Positions 1 to 12,940 of a stretch of 64,000 nucleotides of DNA are shown here, piece by piece. Origin of the DNA: Ascochyta rabiei (lineage: Eukaryota > Ascomycota > Dothideomycetes > Pleosporales > Didymellaceae); the NCBI RefSeq assembly GCF_004011695.2, contig NC_082421.1:1349299-1413298 (forward strand), in the 5' to 3' direction. Below the pieces are notes generated by a model. It saw nothing but the letters and a program-made list of their open reading frames with translations. It ran no database searches and was not told the DNA's origin. Positions within the stretch are counted from its first letter, which is position 1, and every line of letters begins with the position of its first letter. Made by a program: the position numbers and the translations under genes.

Positions 1-430
1 ATCGACTTCGTTAAGGGTACAGTCTGTCAATGCCGCTCAGCTGGGAGAGAGGAACTCTGGACTCTGCATGGGTTTCATAATAGTAATAAGCTCGGTTTTG
101 GAGTTCAGATGGCCTGGGAGGTGGAAGACGGCTATCTGCTTCAGTGCTATCGCTGGCCAAGTATTCGTCTTATCCATGTTATTTCTTCACTCCATGCTGG
201 AGCTGAAGCTGAGCTATACTCGCGCCTACTTGCACTCATGTTTCGTCTTTTGGCTTACGTCTTCTTCTGTTCTGCGCTGCTGCACCTACACCCATCACCA
301 CTACGGTACCACATCAGGGCTGTTTGCAATGGTAGAAGGTGAAAGTGTTATGTTCAGCTGCTTAAAGATCTAGTTGAGTTTTCTATGCACTCAGCAGTAT
401 CGAACGGGACGCAGCTCACTGCTCGCAGCA
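1..430. other. Left flank, no gene supported
   Basis: This stretch lies beyond the 3' end of the decarboxylase. Overlapping short frames at 68-373 and 109-342 have no recognisable motif, intron pattern or start context, so I call no gene. It probably holds the 3' UTR and terminator of the minus-strand decarboxylase. Confidence 0.4.
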
Positions 431-1966
431 TTACCTCGCAACGTCCTGCAACACCTGCGTGACAACCGGCAGATCTCTCTCGACGTTGACCATCCAGTTC
501 GATACGGCGAAACGACACGCAGGCTTGCCTTCCCAGCTTGTTCCTGAAACGTAGATTTTACTGCTCGCTTTGATCTTATCTACGAGCTGCTGGTTCAAAG
601 CCTCTTTCTTGGCGCGGAATAGGACGATGATGTATATCTTCCCCAGCACATCATCCGTATCCTCGCCGCGCACGGGTAGTAATTCGAATTCCTCACTTGA
701 CGAGATATATCTAGCGATACCCCGAGATAACGCAATCTGGCGCTCCAACATGTCCCGGTACCCTGCAGCGCCGTACGCAACCAGACTGGCATACACGGGC
801 AACGCCCGGAAACGCCTCGAGTTCTCCAGCCCAATGTTCAGCGGGGACATGATTCCATCGGCCGCGGCGCCGGCGGCGAGATACGCAGCATTTGGGTTTG
901 CGAAGACGCGCTCTGCGAGCGAGCGGTGCCGCGAGAGGAAGAAGCCGCAGTCGTAGGGCACGTTGAGCAGCTTGTGTCCGTCGCCGGTGATGCTGTCGGC
1001 AAGTTCCAGGCCGGTGGTGCAGTTCTTTATGGTTTCGTATTGGGGCGTGGACGGCAGTAAGCGCGCGAGGATGCCAAAGGCGCCATCGACGTGGATCCAA
1101 GCGCCGTACATATCGCAGATTCTGCGAATCTCTTGCATTTCCTGAAAGCTCGAGGTCGCGAAGAGGCCGGTGTTCACTTCTGAGGCCGAGACGGCTACTA
1201 TGCTCGCTGCGCCAGGTTGCGACAGGTGTTTCTGCAGCATAGCCATGTCAAATTTGTGCGGTGCATCTGTGCGGCCTATGCATTTGACGCAGCTCCGGCC
1301 TAAACCTAGGATGGAAGCAGCTTTACTTAGAGAGGAGTGAGGTACGGTTGTCAGGATCTGTATGTTGTCGATTCCGGCGAGTCGCATGGCTTCCACGATT
1401 CCCTGCTCACCAACACTGACTTCAGCATCGGTGCGGTGCGCGCTGGCTTCGGCGATGACGTACTCGCGGCCGCAGGCTAGCCCAAGGATGTTGGATGTTG
1501 TGGCGCCAGTGGTGAAGGTGCGGTGAGGCCACTGAGATGGGCTGAAGTCAAGGAGGGAGCAGAGGAGGGTAAGTGTGCGGTCTTCTATGTCTGTGGCCAA
1601 GGTCTCGTTGGGCAGGTGAACTTGGACGTTTTGATCGTAGTGTGTCACTAGATTGTCGGCGAGGGACGCTGCAGGCGTAGAGCCGCCTGTGACGAAGCCG
1701 TAGTAGGTTGCTGAACGGGACGAGGCATTGAGTGCTGGTCCGAGGTCTTGAGTTAGGTGGCAGATGGTGTTTTCGAGGCCAGCTCCTTGTTCGGGCAAGA
1801 CATCAACCAAGGTTGCACGCGCTTTCGAGAGCGTTTCTTGAGAGGGTAGAACATCTGCTGGTGGTGGTGAGGTCTGAAGACTGGCAATTGCAGTGGAAAG
1901 CTTTTGTATCGAATCTGGGGTTTGAGCGTTCAGCATGGACGCAGAGGGTGTCAACTTTGAATTCAT
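431..1966 (-). CDS. PLP-dependent group II decarboxylase (aromatic amino acid / tyrosine decarboxylase family)
   Basis: Single-exon gene of 511 codons. Fold type I PLP enzymes of this family decarboxylate aromatic or related amino acids in the cytosol. Visible marks: the phosphate-binding stretch TTGATTSNILGLACGRE, the cofactor-contacting Asp in WIHVDGAFG, and the Schiff-base lysine in GDGHKLLNVPYD, about residue 332. The open frame extends 30 codons further upstream but only from TTG; the first in-frame ATG is at 1966 and I use that. Length suits the family (about 480-520). It is divergent from the RecQ helicase gene across about 440 bp. The substrate cannot be read from sequence; a broad tyrosine/tryptophan decarboxylase-like role is inferred. 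Confidence 0.85.
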   Translation of the reverse strand: MNSKLTPSASMLNAQTPDSIQKLSTAIASLQTSPPPADVLPSQETLSKARATLVDVLPEQGAGLENTICHLTQDLGPALNASSRSATYYGFVTGGSTPAASLADNLVTHYDQNVQVHLPNETLATDIEDRTLTLLCSLLDFSPSQWPHRTFTTGATTSNILGLACGREYVIAEASAHRTDAEVSVGEQGIVEAMRLAGIDNIQILTTVPHSSLSKAASILGLGRSCVKCIGRTDAPHKFDMAMLQKHLSQPGAASIVAVSASEVNTGLFATSSFQEMQEIRRICDMYGAWIHVDGAFGILARLLPSTPQYETIKNCTTGLELADSITGDGHKLLNVPYDCGFFLSRHRSLAERVFANPNAAYLAAGAAADGIMSPLNIGLENSRRFRALPVYASLVAYGAAGYRDMLERQIALSRGIARYISSSEEFELLPVRGEDTDDVLGKIYIIVLFRAKKEALNQQLVDKIKASSKIYVSGTSWEGKPACRFAVSNWMVNVERDLPVVTQVLQDVAR

Positions 1967-2403
1967 GTTTGTATAGGCTTGCACTGCCCCGTCAACAATC
2001 GGCGTGAGGGATATAATAATCTGTGAGGTCAAGGTGATGCGTGGAGGTGAGTTCAAGTTTCAAAAGGAAAAGAACAATGCAAAACCACTATGACTATTGT
2101 GGCATCCACCCCGGTAGTGCTGACACAGGCTGTGTCCTAGAGAACATTTGCTCAAGCTGGCGACTAGGCGCCTCGAGTGACGATGCCGCAAAATTGTTGT
2201 CTCGCAAAGTGCTGCCATGCTTCAGTGGAAATGTGGATCGCGGAGATAAGCGGAGAAAAGGGTCCACGTGATGGCGCGATTGCCGCCAACAAGACGCCGT
2301 CGACCACGAACAACGCCACCAGCACTCCTACGACTCGGAGAAACGGCGCGTACAGACGCGTTGGCGACCTGCAGGACCTTGGAAAGAAGCATGTGTGGCT
2401 CCC
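1967..2403. promoter_or_regulatory. Divergent intergenic region between decarboxylase and RecQ
   Basis: About 437 bp between two divergent starts (ATG at 1966 on minus, ATG at 2404 on plus), so it must carry both promoters and 5' UTRs. No specific operator or TATA element stands out. Confidence 0.4.
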
Positions 2404-5400
2404 ATGCCTCCTCAGAACAACCTTAAGCAGCATCTCAAGTGGCTGTTGTCCGCGAAGCCTTTCATCACGCCTTCCGTGCCGCTCGTTGCCTACAGCCCAG
2501 ACGACAACACCGACTTCAACGCGCCCCCAGGAGAAGAATTCCACCCGGCCGATGCCGCGATAAGCAATGAACCAGCGCCAGCTATCCAGCTTGCTCTCGC
2601 CCCTACCCGCCCACCGCCACCCGGCACCCTCACTCGCACCAAGACAGTCGATATACACAAGCTACTACCAGAGGCAGGGGGAGTCGAGGGTGACATGGCA
2701 AGGCTGCGCACCACACCGAGTAACGGAAGACCCAGACTCATGCTAGCTGGTGTCCCACCTTATGCCTCGACACCGTCCACGAGTAGACAGCAGCAGGACG
2801 ATGACGAAACGTGTAGTCATGCACCTAAGCACAACCGTGGCGAAGCTGCATGGGTCAGCGCACGCGACTCATCGAGCGCAGCTGAGCCCTCGACACTGCA
2901 CCAGCCACGTGTGCAGGTGTTCGATGTTGAGGCAATCGACCTGACGGGCGACGATGAGGTCCCTTCCTCGCCAGTGCCCAACCACTTCAACAAGGGCAAG
3001 AAGAGGAAGAGCGACGAGTACAAAGAGGATCTTGTGCGGAAACGGCCGTCCAAGCCAACGCACAAGCCAGCTACACATAGCCCAGAACCCGTGGAAGATG
3101 AATTCACCGACATTGACGATTTCATTACGCGACCAGACAGCCCGGTACCGGCTAGCCCGCCTCCACCATATTCGACCGTAGCCCTCAGCAGAGAACAGAA
3201 GCAGCAAGAAGCAATTGCTGCAGCCGAGGAGGATGCCGGGTTTGTACAATGGTCAGAGGAGGAAGGACCAGCCGTTGCGAGTCGCAAACGAAAGTCTCTG
3301 AGTCGTGCCCCTTCAGAAACCTTGGCTCCAGCTCGTAAGATTGGCAGGCAAGCACAAAGCCCTTCGCCGACAAAGCTCGCCTCAGTCGAGCCTACACAGA
3401 CACCCACAACCAGACGCGTCGGACATGCAGTGCTGGATTCAGAGGATGAAGAAGAGGACTTTGGTGATTTGGATGTCATGGAACTGGACTTGCTGCCCAA
3501 ATCATCACCGACAAAACGAACGCGCAAACAGACCGCGAGTCGCAGCCCAACGAAACCACCAACACAATTACAACTGCCAATTCGATCTCCCAGCAGGCCA
3601 GCTCGAAGCGTCACTCCGAGTGAAAACAAGCAATGTTCGATACCTACGCCAGACACGACGCAGTCTCCTCGTAGAGAAAAACTTTCCCCTAAGAAGTCGC
3701 AGTCTAGACCGCCGGCCACACAACCGCTAACGACGCAGCCTGTGCTCTCGTCATCAGAACTGTCGAAAGACCAGAAAGCGAGCATACACAAAACGATTGC
3801 TTTCTTCGTAGCACCAGACGGTGCTCGACACCTTACATCTGTGACTGTGGCCTGGGAGAAAGCCAAGACAGCATTCGTTGAGCAGGTCGGTCTCGATGAC
3901 CCAGATCCACACGTCCGAGAGAATCTGGAGCGCCTGCGGCCGCGAAAAGACGCTGTAGAACAGCTGATAGCCCTCAAGGAGAGGTACGACCAAACCAGTG
4001 CTGAGCGAGATGTTCTCAAGAAGAAAGTGACAGACGACATAGAGGAAGGCATCTATGAGGAGGCGGACTACTCAGCTCTTAGGACGACATCGAAATCCCT
4101 TGAGGATCTCGAAATGCAGATACACCACTACATTGGCGTTGCAGGTATCCAGCAACCAAAGGCTATCATAAAGGAGCTGCGGAAGCCTGCTATCAAGGTC
4201 GAAGCTAAGACACCACATCATGTCGTTGTTGAGGCAACGCAGGCAAGCCCTGCCCGATGGAAGCAAAACAGACCCATCGATGTAGGGCCTGGTCATGTCC
4301 CACAGACGCAGCTTCCAAACCAACGTATATGGTCTCCCAGTCGTCACATACGGTTCGCCGCAGATGAAATCGTCGCGCCTCCACCACCCGTAAGACCCAC
4401 GACCAGATACCAGGAGCCGTCGTATCGTCATCAATCTCGCTCTGAGCATGCTGCTACTCGCGGATCTACTGGAAACGAGTCGTATCACACAGCAGAAGAC
4501 TTCGGCGACATAGACTTCAGCGACGAAGAGAATGTGTTCACCGAGCACATGGATCCGGCCCCTGGGATCTCAAATGGACGTGCTGGCGAGAGCGATGGCG
4601 GAGATGATTTCGGGTTGGACGATGACGAAGACCTCCTTTACGAGATGGATAACTTGGGCAACCAAGAGTCCGGCCATTTTGATTGGAGGGGAGACAGGAC
4701 GAACGTCGCAGTGCCCTCGCGTACACGCGAAATGCTTTGCGAAACCACAGTCAATAAGGTGCATTCACAAACCAAGCCTCCCTCGCCCAAGAAGGCAGCA
4801 ACGAGCATACCTGGTAAAGGAGTCCCTGGCATGAACCACCCTTGGTCAAAAGATGTAAGAGCTGCACTCATACAAAAGTTCAAGCTTAGAGGCTTTCGTC
4901 CCGGTCAGCTAGAAGCAATCAACGCAACGCTGGCTGGAGAGCATTGTTTTGTTCTCATGCCCACTGGGGGTGGTAAATCATTGTGCTATCAGCTACCTTC
5001 AGTCATACGATCAGGGAAAACAAGCGGGGTGACCATCGTGGTATCTCCCCTACTGAGTCTGATGGAGGACCAAGTTGAATCCGCGATGACCCGTTTTAAG
5101 GTTCAGGCATGCCTCATCAATGGACAAACGCCCTCGGACGAGAAAAAAGAGATCATGGATAAACTAGAGAAGAAGGAGGACCCTGGCAAGTTCATTCAAC
5201 TTCTCTATGTAACGCCAGAGATGCTCAACAAGAATCAGCGGATGGTCAGCGCTTTTCAACGGCTGTACAACAAAGGCCAACTGGCTCGCATTGTTATCGA
5301 TGAAGCGCATTGTGTCAGCCAATGGGGTCATGATTTCCGCCCAGATTACAAGGCCCTAGGAGACGTCGTGCGCCAATTTCCTGGAACACCTATCATCGCA

Positions 5401-7634
5401 CTCACAGCAACGGCAACTCAACTCGTCCGCGCCGATGTGAGGTCAAACCTTGGTATTGAGAGCGGGCGTATGTTCTCCCAGAGTTTCAACAGACCAAACC
5501 TTTCCTACGAAGTGTTGCCAAAGGGCAAAGGCATGGTCAACACTTTTGCAGATTTAATAAAGCAGAGGTATCATCGTAAATCAGGCATTATCTACTGTCT
5601 GTCCCGCAAGAACTGCGAAGACGTGGCGAAGAAGCTTACAGACCTTGGCGTCCGTGCCTTCCATTATCACGCAGGCATGCCAGCGGACGAGCGATCAGAA
5701 GTCCAGAAGAAGTGGCAGAGCAATGAATACCATGTCATTGTTGCTACAATCGCATTCGGCATGGGCATTGACAAAGCTGACGTCCGATACGTCATCCATC
5801 ACACCATGCCGAAGAGTCTGGAAGGCTACTATCAGGAGACCGGCCGTGCGGGACGTGATGGCAAGAGATCAGACTGCTTCCTGTACTATCAATTCGCCGA
5901 CACAAGGATGCTGCGAAAGATGATTGACGAAGGCGAAGGCAGTCGAGAGCAGAAGCAGCGCCTTCATGACATGCTGCGGACTGTGGTTCAGTATTGCGAG
6001 AATAAGGCCGACTGTCGACGTGCGCAAGTACTTGGCTACTTTAGCGAGCCCTTCGATCCTGCCAACTGCAATCAGACTTGCGACAACTGTCGTTCGGATG
6101 CATCCTTTGTTACGAAGGATTTGACGGAGTACGCTGCTATGGCTATCAAGCTTATCAGCAAGGTGCATGAGGATAATGTCACTATGCACCAATGCGTCGA
6201 TGCTTTCAGAGGTGCAAAGACCGCAAAGATCAAGAAGAGTGGCCTTGAGAAGTATGGCTGGGGCTTTGGTATCGACCTGGAGCGAGGGGACAACGAGCGA
6301 ATTTTCCAGTCCCTGTTGGAATCTGGTGCCCTTAAGGAGAAGAGCATAGTCAACAAGGTCGGCTTTGCGACTAACTACCTTCATGTAAGCTTTTTTTTTC
6401 CGCTACCCTCAGCAACCGCTAATACTTCTAGCCTGCCACGTTCCGCAACGATTACGAGACCAAGCGAAAGCAGCTGAAGCTGCAAGTTCGAGCTTCTCCC
6501 GCCAAGGCTCCCGTTAGGAAGAGGCAAACGAAGAAGCAACAAGCGGATTACCCTTCCACAAATGTTTCCTCGCCCGTTCGCGCGTCGAAACGAAAGATCC
6601 AGGACTTTGTCTACCAGCAACAGAATTATGATAGCGACGACAATCATTTCGCAAAACCTCGACATCCCACACGGGACCAGAAAAGTCGCAGCCGTCAAGC
6701 CGAAGACTTTGACGACGAGTTTGCGCAAGTACGAGTGGCGAAGCCTCCGAGAGCTGCTAGACAGCCTAAGGGGTTGGGCAAGCCTATCACGGTGGACGAA
6801 AGGACAGCTAGACTCAGTGAGTTTGAGCAAGATATACTACACGACTTCCTCGACGGTGCCAAGCGCTTGAGACAGGACCTCATGACGAACAACGGCCATC
6901 GTCAAGCGATCTTCTCCGACACAGTGCTCCGAGAGATGGCCCTTCGCCTACCTGCTGATCTTGAGGAGATGAGAACTATACCTAGCATTCGGCCGGAGAT
7001 GGTAGAAAGATACGGTAGGAAGTTCATGCTTCTGATCAACAATACCAGAGAAATGTATGGGGGCTATGCACCTGCTTCTCGAAGCCGTGCGCCCCAACAT
7101 CAACAGGCGGAGGTGCTCTCGGGCAACGATTATCAGGAAGAGGATGACGAGCAGGTTTTTGATCCAAACCATCAAGAACAAGTCCTCATCGACTTCACTG
7201 CTGACAGCGACGGCGACGTGCCACTCCCCGCCAGAGATTCTGAAAGCGACTACTCGTACGGCGAAAGTGATGACGACGAAGCTCTACACCAGAGCCACCA
7301 CTTTACGCAGCCTATTGACCCTGAAGTGGAAGAGTTCAATAACCGGTTGACGCAAACTGCGAACGTGAAGGCAGCTACCTCCAAAGCCATAGCGTCGAGA
7401 AGAGCGCTTAGAGCATCCTCATCTGGGCCAAAGAAGAGAGGTCCAAATAGGAAGTCTGGTAGTTTCGGCGGGAAAGGCTCGTTCGCAGGTGTGAAAAAAC
7501 GAGCCTCGAGCAAGCCCTCAAGCAGCAACGCTCCCGCTGTGAGTCGAAAGCCTGCTGGTGGAGGCTCACGAAGAGGAGGAGCAAGCGGTGGCGGAGGGAA
7601 TGGCTGGAGCGCAATCATGGGCATGCCCACTTAA
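2404..7634 (+). CDS. RecQ-family ATP-dependent DNA helicase (Sgs1/BLM/QDE-3 type)
   Basis: Two exons: 2404-6384 and 6432-7634. The 47-nt intron (gtaagc...tctag) falls in phase 0 and its removal restores the frame, giving about 1726 residues. 3'-to-5' DNA helicases of this type act in recombination control and replication-fork repair in the nucleus. Order: long disordered acidic/basic N-terminus (to about 780) with SQ/TP-rich stretches; helicase core with Walker A MPTGGGKS (about 850) and DEAH box at 966-969 (VIDEAHCVSQWGHDFRP); motif VI ETGRAGRDG; a Cys zinc site ending CNQTCDNC; RQC; HRDC (about 1452-1535); Gly/Lys/Ser-rich tail. The open frame can be extended to a GTG at 2395, but the first ATG is at 2404. 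This looks intact and cellular, in contrast to the decayed telomeric RecQ genes at 49.5-61.9 kb. Confidence 0.93.
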
Positions 7635-8871
7635 GAACCTACACCGGACAAACAAGCGTATGGCTACTCCTGGCTTGACATTGTTGTATTTTCTGGCGCT
7701 TCGGTTGGCAGCCAGGGACATTTACGACGGAACGCATCTCTATCACGCATCCTACGCTGATCATGTTGGCTCGAATAGACCCATTGGGCATGTTTATATG
7801 GGATTGTACTGTGCAGTAATATCATTCAGACGAATCGAATACCATGCATATGCACCACTCACTCCAATGCTCCAATATTACCGACTCAAACAGGTAGCCC
7901 GAGAAGTTGAGGCTCCAGCCACGGCGGGGACAATTACTGCTGGTCTTGCACTAGTCCTCGCTTCGAGGCCCACAGAGCCGCACTTGCGGCGTCTATTCCT
8001 TTCTGTACCCGAAACGGTAGCTACTAGCTACTAGCCTGACTCCATACAATCTCTCGAAAGCAATTTACGCCGCAGCCTCGAAGCTTTTCCAGCAAAAGCT
8101 CGACAAAAGCGCCCGCACAGATGGCAGAGAAAGAGACAGCGGAAAGAAACGGCGCGGAACGGCGCGAGGCCTGATCCTGGGGAAAACTGGGGTTGCTTTT
8201 GACACTATGGGGTCTCCAGGCTTCATATTCAGTCACGGCGGTCTCTGCAGCTTGTGGTCGGATGCGATGACGTCGGCGAGACGTATATCCAGTATACACC
8301 TTCCCCAATGTAAGCGGGATGCGCATAGGTTTTGCAGCTGAACTCGAAGACGGATCGAATGATGATTGAGGGCTCTTCCCTTATCCTCTTCGACTACAAC
8401 TGACCATCGCGTCATGAACAAATTGATACATCTCGGCAGACCTCGGACCCCAGGCCCACAGAAACATCTCGCATGTTTGCAGTCAACAGATTGCCCCGTG
8501 CGCGTCCTCCACCTGCAATTGAAACCTGCATTTCTGCAAGCCAAGACCTCTCGCATCTTCTTCGACTGACGTGCCGAGTCAATTCACCCCGGCCGTGAAA
8601 TCACGTTACACGCAAGGGGCCCTCCACGACAAGAAATTCAGCCAATTATACTCAGGCAATTGTCGCTATTCAGCCTGCACATCCCCGACTTCGGCAGACA
8701 GAAACCCAAGAGCATCAGCAAGTCGCAAGCACTAGCACAATAGACCTTGACTGACAATCCACACGGGCAGACACACGTGCAGAGAAGGACTTGTATAAGA
8801 ACTGGACCATTGCTCCTCCAATCTAGATCTGCATCCATTAGTTTGGACATCTTCATCCACCACCAGTGAGC
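7635..8871. other. Intergenic, no gene seen
   Basis: About 1.2 kb between the RecQ stop and the transporter start. Short frames on both strands (for example 7558-8034, 8024-8326) lack motifs and overlap each other. The last 100 bp hold a plausible promoter stretch with 'gtataagaac' about 80 bp before the transporter ATG. Confidence 0.4.
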
Positions 8872-10763
8872 ATGGACAATCTCAACAAGAACGACAAGGC
8901 AGATGCGATTGACGCGGCGCCAACACAGATCCATCGTGAGGTTATGCAGGGTGAACAGTTGATCGGGGCTGCGAGGGAGTCGTATGGACCTGGTGGTATG
9001 TTGATGCCGTGCTGGGGCATATCGTGTGGAGCATATATCAACAGCTGATGACATGTAGGGTTTAAGGGGCTGTTCGCGAACCACTATGTTGCCATGTGCG
9101 CTATTTTTGCCACTATTGGAGGTTTGCTTTTCGGCTACGATCAAGGTGTTATTTCAGTCACGCTTGTCATGGACCAGTTTCTTGAGACTTTCCCTCGAGT
9201 ATCGGAAACAGCATCTGGAGCGGGTTTCTGGAAAGGCCTTATGACTGCTATGCTCGAGCTTGGCGCTCTAATCGGAGCCCTGTTTGCTGGCTACCTTGCG
9301 GATAAACTGAGCAGAAAGTACTCTATTGTCGTGGCTGTTATTGTATTCACGGTTGGAAGTATCCTGCAGACAGCGGCTGTGGGGTACAGTATGCTTACGG
9401 TCGGGCGACTGATTGGTGGTATGGGTATTGGAGCGTGAGTCGACAAGCCTAAGTTCGGACTTGGGAACAGTACTGACGAAACACAGACTAGCCTGCATCG
9501 CGCCCCTCTACATTTCTGAAATCGCGCCTCCAGAGATCCGTGGAACACTCCTCGTTCTCCAAGAATTCAGCATCGTCTTCGGTATTGTCGTTGCCTTTTG
9601 GACAACCTATGGCACGCGCTACATGGCTGGCCAATGGTCGTGGCGACTTCCTTTCCTTATTCAGATGATTCCTGGGGTTGTCCTGGGTGTGGGGATCGTG
9701 TTCCTACCATTTTCGCCCCGCTGGTTGTCAAGCAAAGGCCGTGACGACGAGGCGCTGCAAGTTTTGGCCAAACTTCGCGGTCTGCCCACGACAGACTCTC
9801 GCGTCTACCGCGAATGGTGCGAGATCCGTGCCGAAGTTGCCTTCACGCGGGAGGTTAACTGCGAGAAACACCCCAATCTCCAGGATGGCACGCGCGCAAG
9901 CAACTTCAAACTCGAGCTCGCGTCCTGGACAGATTGTTTCCGCCACGGTTGCTGGAAACGCACCGTTGTCGGCGTGGGCATTATGTTCTTCCAGCAGGTC
10001 AGTGACAGCAACTACTCGCAGAAAATGAGACGAGCTAAAATACTTCAGTTTGTTGGTATAAACGCCTTGATCTACTACGCGCCCAGCTTGTTCGGTACTC
10101 TCGGACAGGAGTATGAGATGCAACTGCTACTCTCCGGCATCATCAACTGCACCCAACTCGTCGGCGTCATCACATCTCTCTGGACTATGGACCGCTTCGG
10201 TCGCCGCCCACTCCTGCTCACCGGTGCCGGACTCATGTTCATCTGCCACCTGATCATTGCAGTCTTAGTTGGTAAATACGGCGGACGATGGGCCGACTAC
10301 GCAACCGAGGGCTGGGTTGCCGTCGCGTTCCTCTTCTTCTACATGTTCAGCTTCGGCGCAACATGGGGCCCAGTCCCATGGGCCATGCCCTCAGAAATTT
10401 TCCCAAGCAGTCTGAGAGCAAAAGGCGTCGCGCTGTCAACTTGCTCCAATTGGTTCAACAACTTCATCATCGTAAGTCATGCCCTTCCCGCACCTTGAAC
10501 CATGACCTAACTAACACCCTCAGGGACTCATCACGCCTCCACTCGTCCAAAACACAGGCTATGGTGCGTACACTTTCTTCGCCATCTTTTGTCTACTCGC
10601 CTTCGTCTTTACGTTCTTCTGCATCCCCGAGACGGCGGGCAAGACGCTCGAGCAAATGGACGAGGTGTTCAAGGACGTCAACAGCGTCGAGGAGGAGCAA
10701 CGCAAGGCGCGCATCATGGGCGATATCGTTCAAGGGAAAAGAGACACCTTTGCTGCTCCGTGA
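8872..10763 (+). CDS. MFS sugar/hexose-type transporter
   Basis: Five exons by eye: 8872-8995, 9059-9434, 9487-9997, 10049-10471, 10524-10763; introns of 51-63 nt all GT-AG, joined frame 557 residues. Proton-coupled sugar transporters of the plasma membrane with 12 helices. Signature pieces: IGGLLFGYDQGVISV in helix 1, GYLADKLSRKYS in the 2-3 loop, FSPRWLSSKGRDDEAL before the central loop, FQQFVGINALIYYAPS in helix 7 (formed across intron 3), DRFGRRPLLLTG, VPWAMPSEIFPSSLRAKG, and the C-terminal PETAGKTLEQMDEVF. Intron 3 is 51 nt and in frame, so a naive ORF retains it as 17 extra residues splitting the QQFVGIN motif. ATG at 8872 is used rather than the GTG 6 bp upstream. Substrate not determinable. 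Confidence 0.92.
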
Positions 10764-12940
10764 ATGCATGTGAGCAGACCAGGATAGTAGACGACTGCAA
10801 TTAGGTGTGAGTATGGAACGTGACTTGCTTGTTTCGATGTTGTTCGCTTGCGTGACCTCTTTGCTTGGTGTGGTGATTTCTCAACTACAGAGGACTGTTG
10901 ATTAACTATAGTAACGGAGCCGATCATGGTTATGTTACGCCCCTGTCGATCCATGCGCATAGAAACCGAAATGGCAGGCCATTAAGGTCATGACTAGAGG
11001 CCCTATTTTTTAGCACAATTTGCACGACTTCGAGGAGCATGCTAAGTTCCTACATGCGATTGCAAACTGTCGAGACTGTCCGGATGGCATGCAATGCCAG
11101 TTTCGGTGCTGCGCGACCGGGAAATCACGGTCTGCAGGCCAGTCGAGCCTGATAACATCATTTTCGTGCGGTACTATCACACGAAAGCCGCCTCTTAGTA
11201 AAAGGTACGCAGAATCATTGAGGCAATGGCGGATCTTAAAGCCTGAGCCATGAGGATCTTCTGTGATTGCAGAGATGTTGCTAGGAGGTGGAAAAGTCCA
11301 TAAGATCTGCGTCATCTTGTTGGTTGAGCACCGGAGCTCTAGAATGAAAAAATAAAACAATCAGACTTCTCTTAGGATGAACAAAAAAGCTTAGAAGAAT
11401 GAATAGAGTGTACACCTCAAAAGTGGACGACTGAGGCTACATGTTGCCGTGGTTTGGTAGTTTGACAAGCGGCGTGAGCAGCATGGTAGTTAAGCCAATA
11501 TCCTAGACTGGAAACCCTGTCGCTCTATCACTGTTCGTTGTGACCAGCTTGACGCAGCGGCATGAAATACGGTCCGAATACCAGACTCTGACTTTTTGTA
11601 TCCTGCTGCCTGACCAGTATTTCACCTTTTCCAGATTGCCAACACCGCAGACAAGATTGTTGACGTTTTAGGCCAGAACATCCAGATGCGATCACGGAAT
11701 AGCTTTACTATGTTAATGCAGCGAAACTAGAATGCGGTAAATTCTGATTTCTGAAGGCAGTTGTTTTGGTGGAACCGGAGCACGTCCTCAACGGTGGAGG
11801 ATCGAGGACGCTGGAGCTATGTTCTAAGAAAGCCGTGGCCGCTGGGGTGGATACATGAGTCGATGTGCATGCTATCAAGAACAGAAACGTGAATGGCTGG
11901 AAGTCTGAAACGTATAGCACAGCTCTTACCGCTTCTTAAGCTTTTCGCCTGCCTTACAAGATCTTACCATTGGCAGAAATCGATCATCAAATCATCTCTC
12001 CAGTGTCTAACTAGTGTTGATACTACAAGCAGTCAACGCCATTGATCAGCAAATTGTCTCTAGTGTCCGGAGGTATCATAAGTCATGGTGGATTCTGTTA
12101 CTTATCTTTTACTCTGTAAGCACTGGAAGTTAAGCCTTCGACCTAAACGCTTTGGAGCCAGCTTACAACGAGACTATATGCAGGCAAGGACAGACCACCT
12201 CATATAGAATTATCCTTATCATGGTAGGCTTTTACGATAACTTCTTAGATTAGAGTTGTTGAGCCTGAGTGACACGAAGAGCCACTTTTTACTATCTCAA
12301 TAGCAGTCCAGTCTACGAAGCTAATGCTACTAAAGTAATTATCTTTTCATGTTTAGGCCAAGATAGTGTAAAACTCACCACGATCTAAATGAACCCGAAG
12401 CTACGATGAAATTTGTGCTTAGCCGTGTTGGTTTATCTTGGTGTCGAAGTTGTGCAACAATAAGGGCTTGATGTTGATGCTAGACTATCGTACCATCTCT
12501 TCTGGACGCTGTCAGATGTCTGTGTACAGATTACCACCGAGATTACACCGTATACGAGCTTTTGGCGCTGGATGTGCCTCTATCTCCGCATCCTAGTCGT
12601 GAGATTAGCCGTCAGGCTGCAGCCGGACATGCAACCATTCGCGGCACAAGATTGAGGCGCGTGCACGCAGGGCCAGAAGCCGAATCGCAAGCAGCAGGAG
12701 TGCGTTCTCAGGTCGGGGCTTTGTTCATGTGCGGCTGGACGAGCGAAGCCAGCAGTTAGACCTGCATGATGCGAGTCGCTGCGACCAGGGTCGAGGCCCA
12801 CTCGCAGGCCTTGTCTTGTCCGCCAAGCTCCAAATGTTCACAATAGTCTTCTGTCAGGTCTCATCCCTCTATTTGTTTTTCACAATTTTGGCACAGAGGC
12901 ACGTTCAGTGTACCCCGTTACAAAGCGGAGTGGAGTAAAA
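10764..12940. other. 2.2-kb gene-free stretch
   Basis: No coding sequence with family motifs or consistent introns. A 116-codon minus-strand frame at 11010-11360 is the longest candidate, but I do not recognise it and it has no obvious partner exons. From about 11,900 to 12,560 the sequence becomes AT-richer and looks like decayed non-coding DNA. Confidence 0.4.

Noticed and set aside
68..373. Overlapping 77- and 101-codon plus-strand frames at the left edge
   Set aside because: No motif, no intron structure, two frames overlap; looks like chance.
2817..4052. 411-codon frame antisense to the RecQ N-terminus
   Set aside because: Ser/Cys/Arg-rich shadow of the RecQ disordered region; the sense strand is clearly coding.
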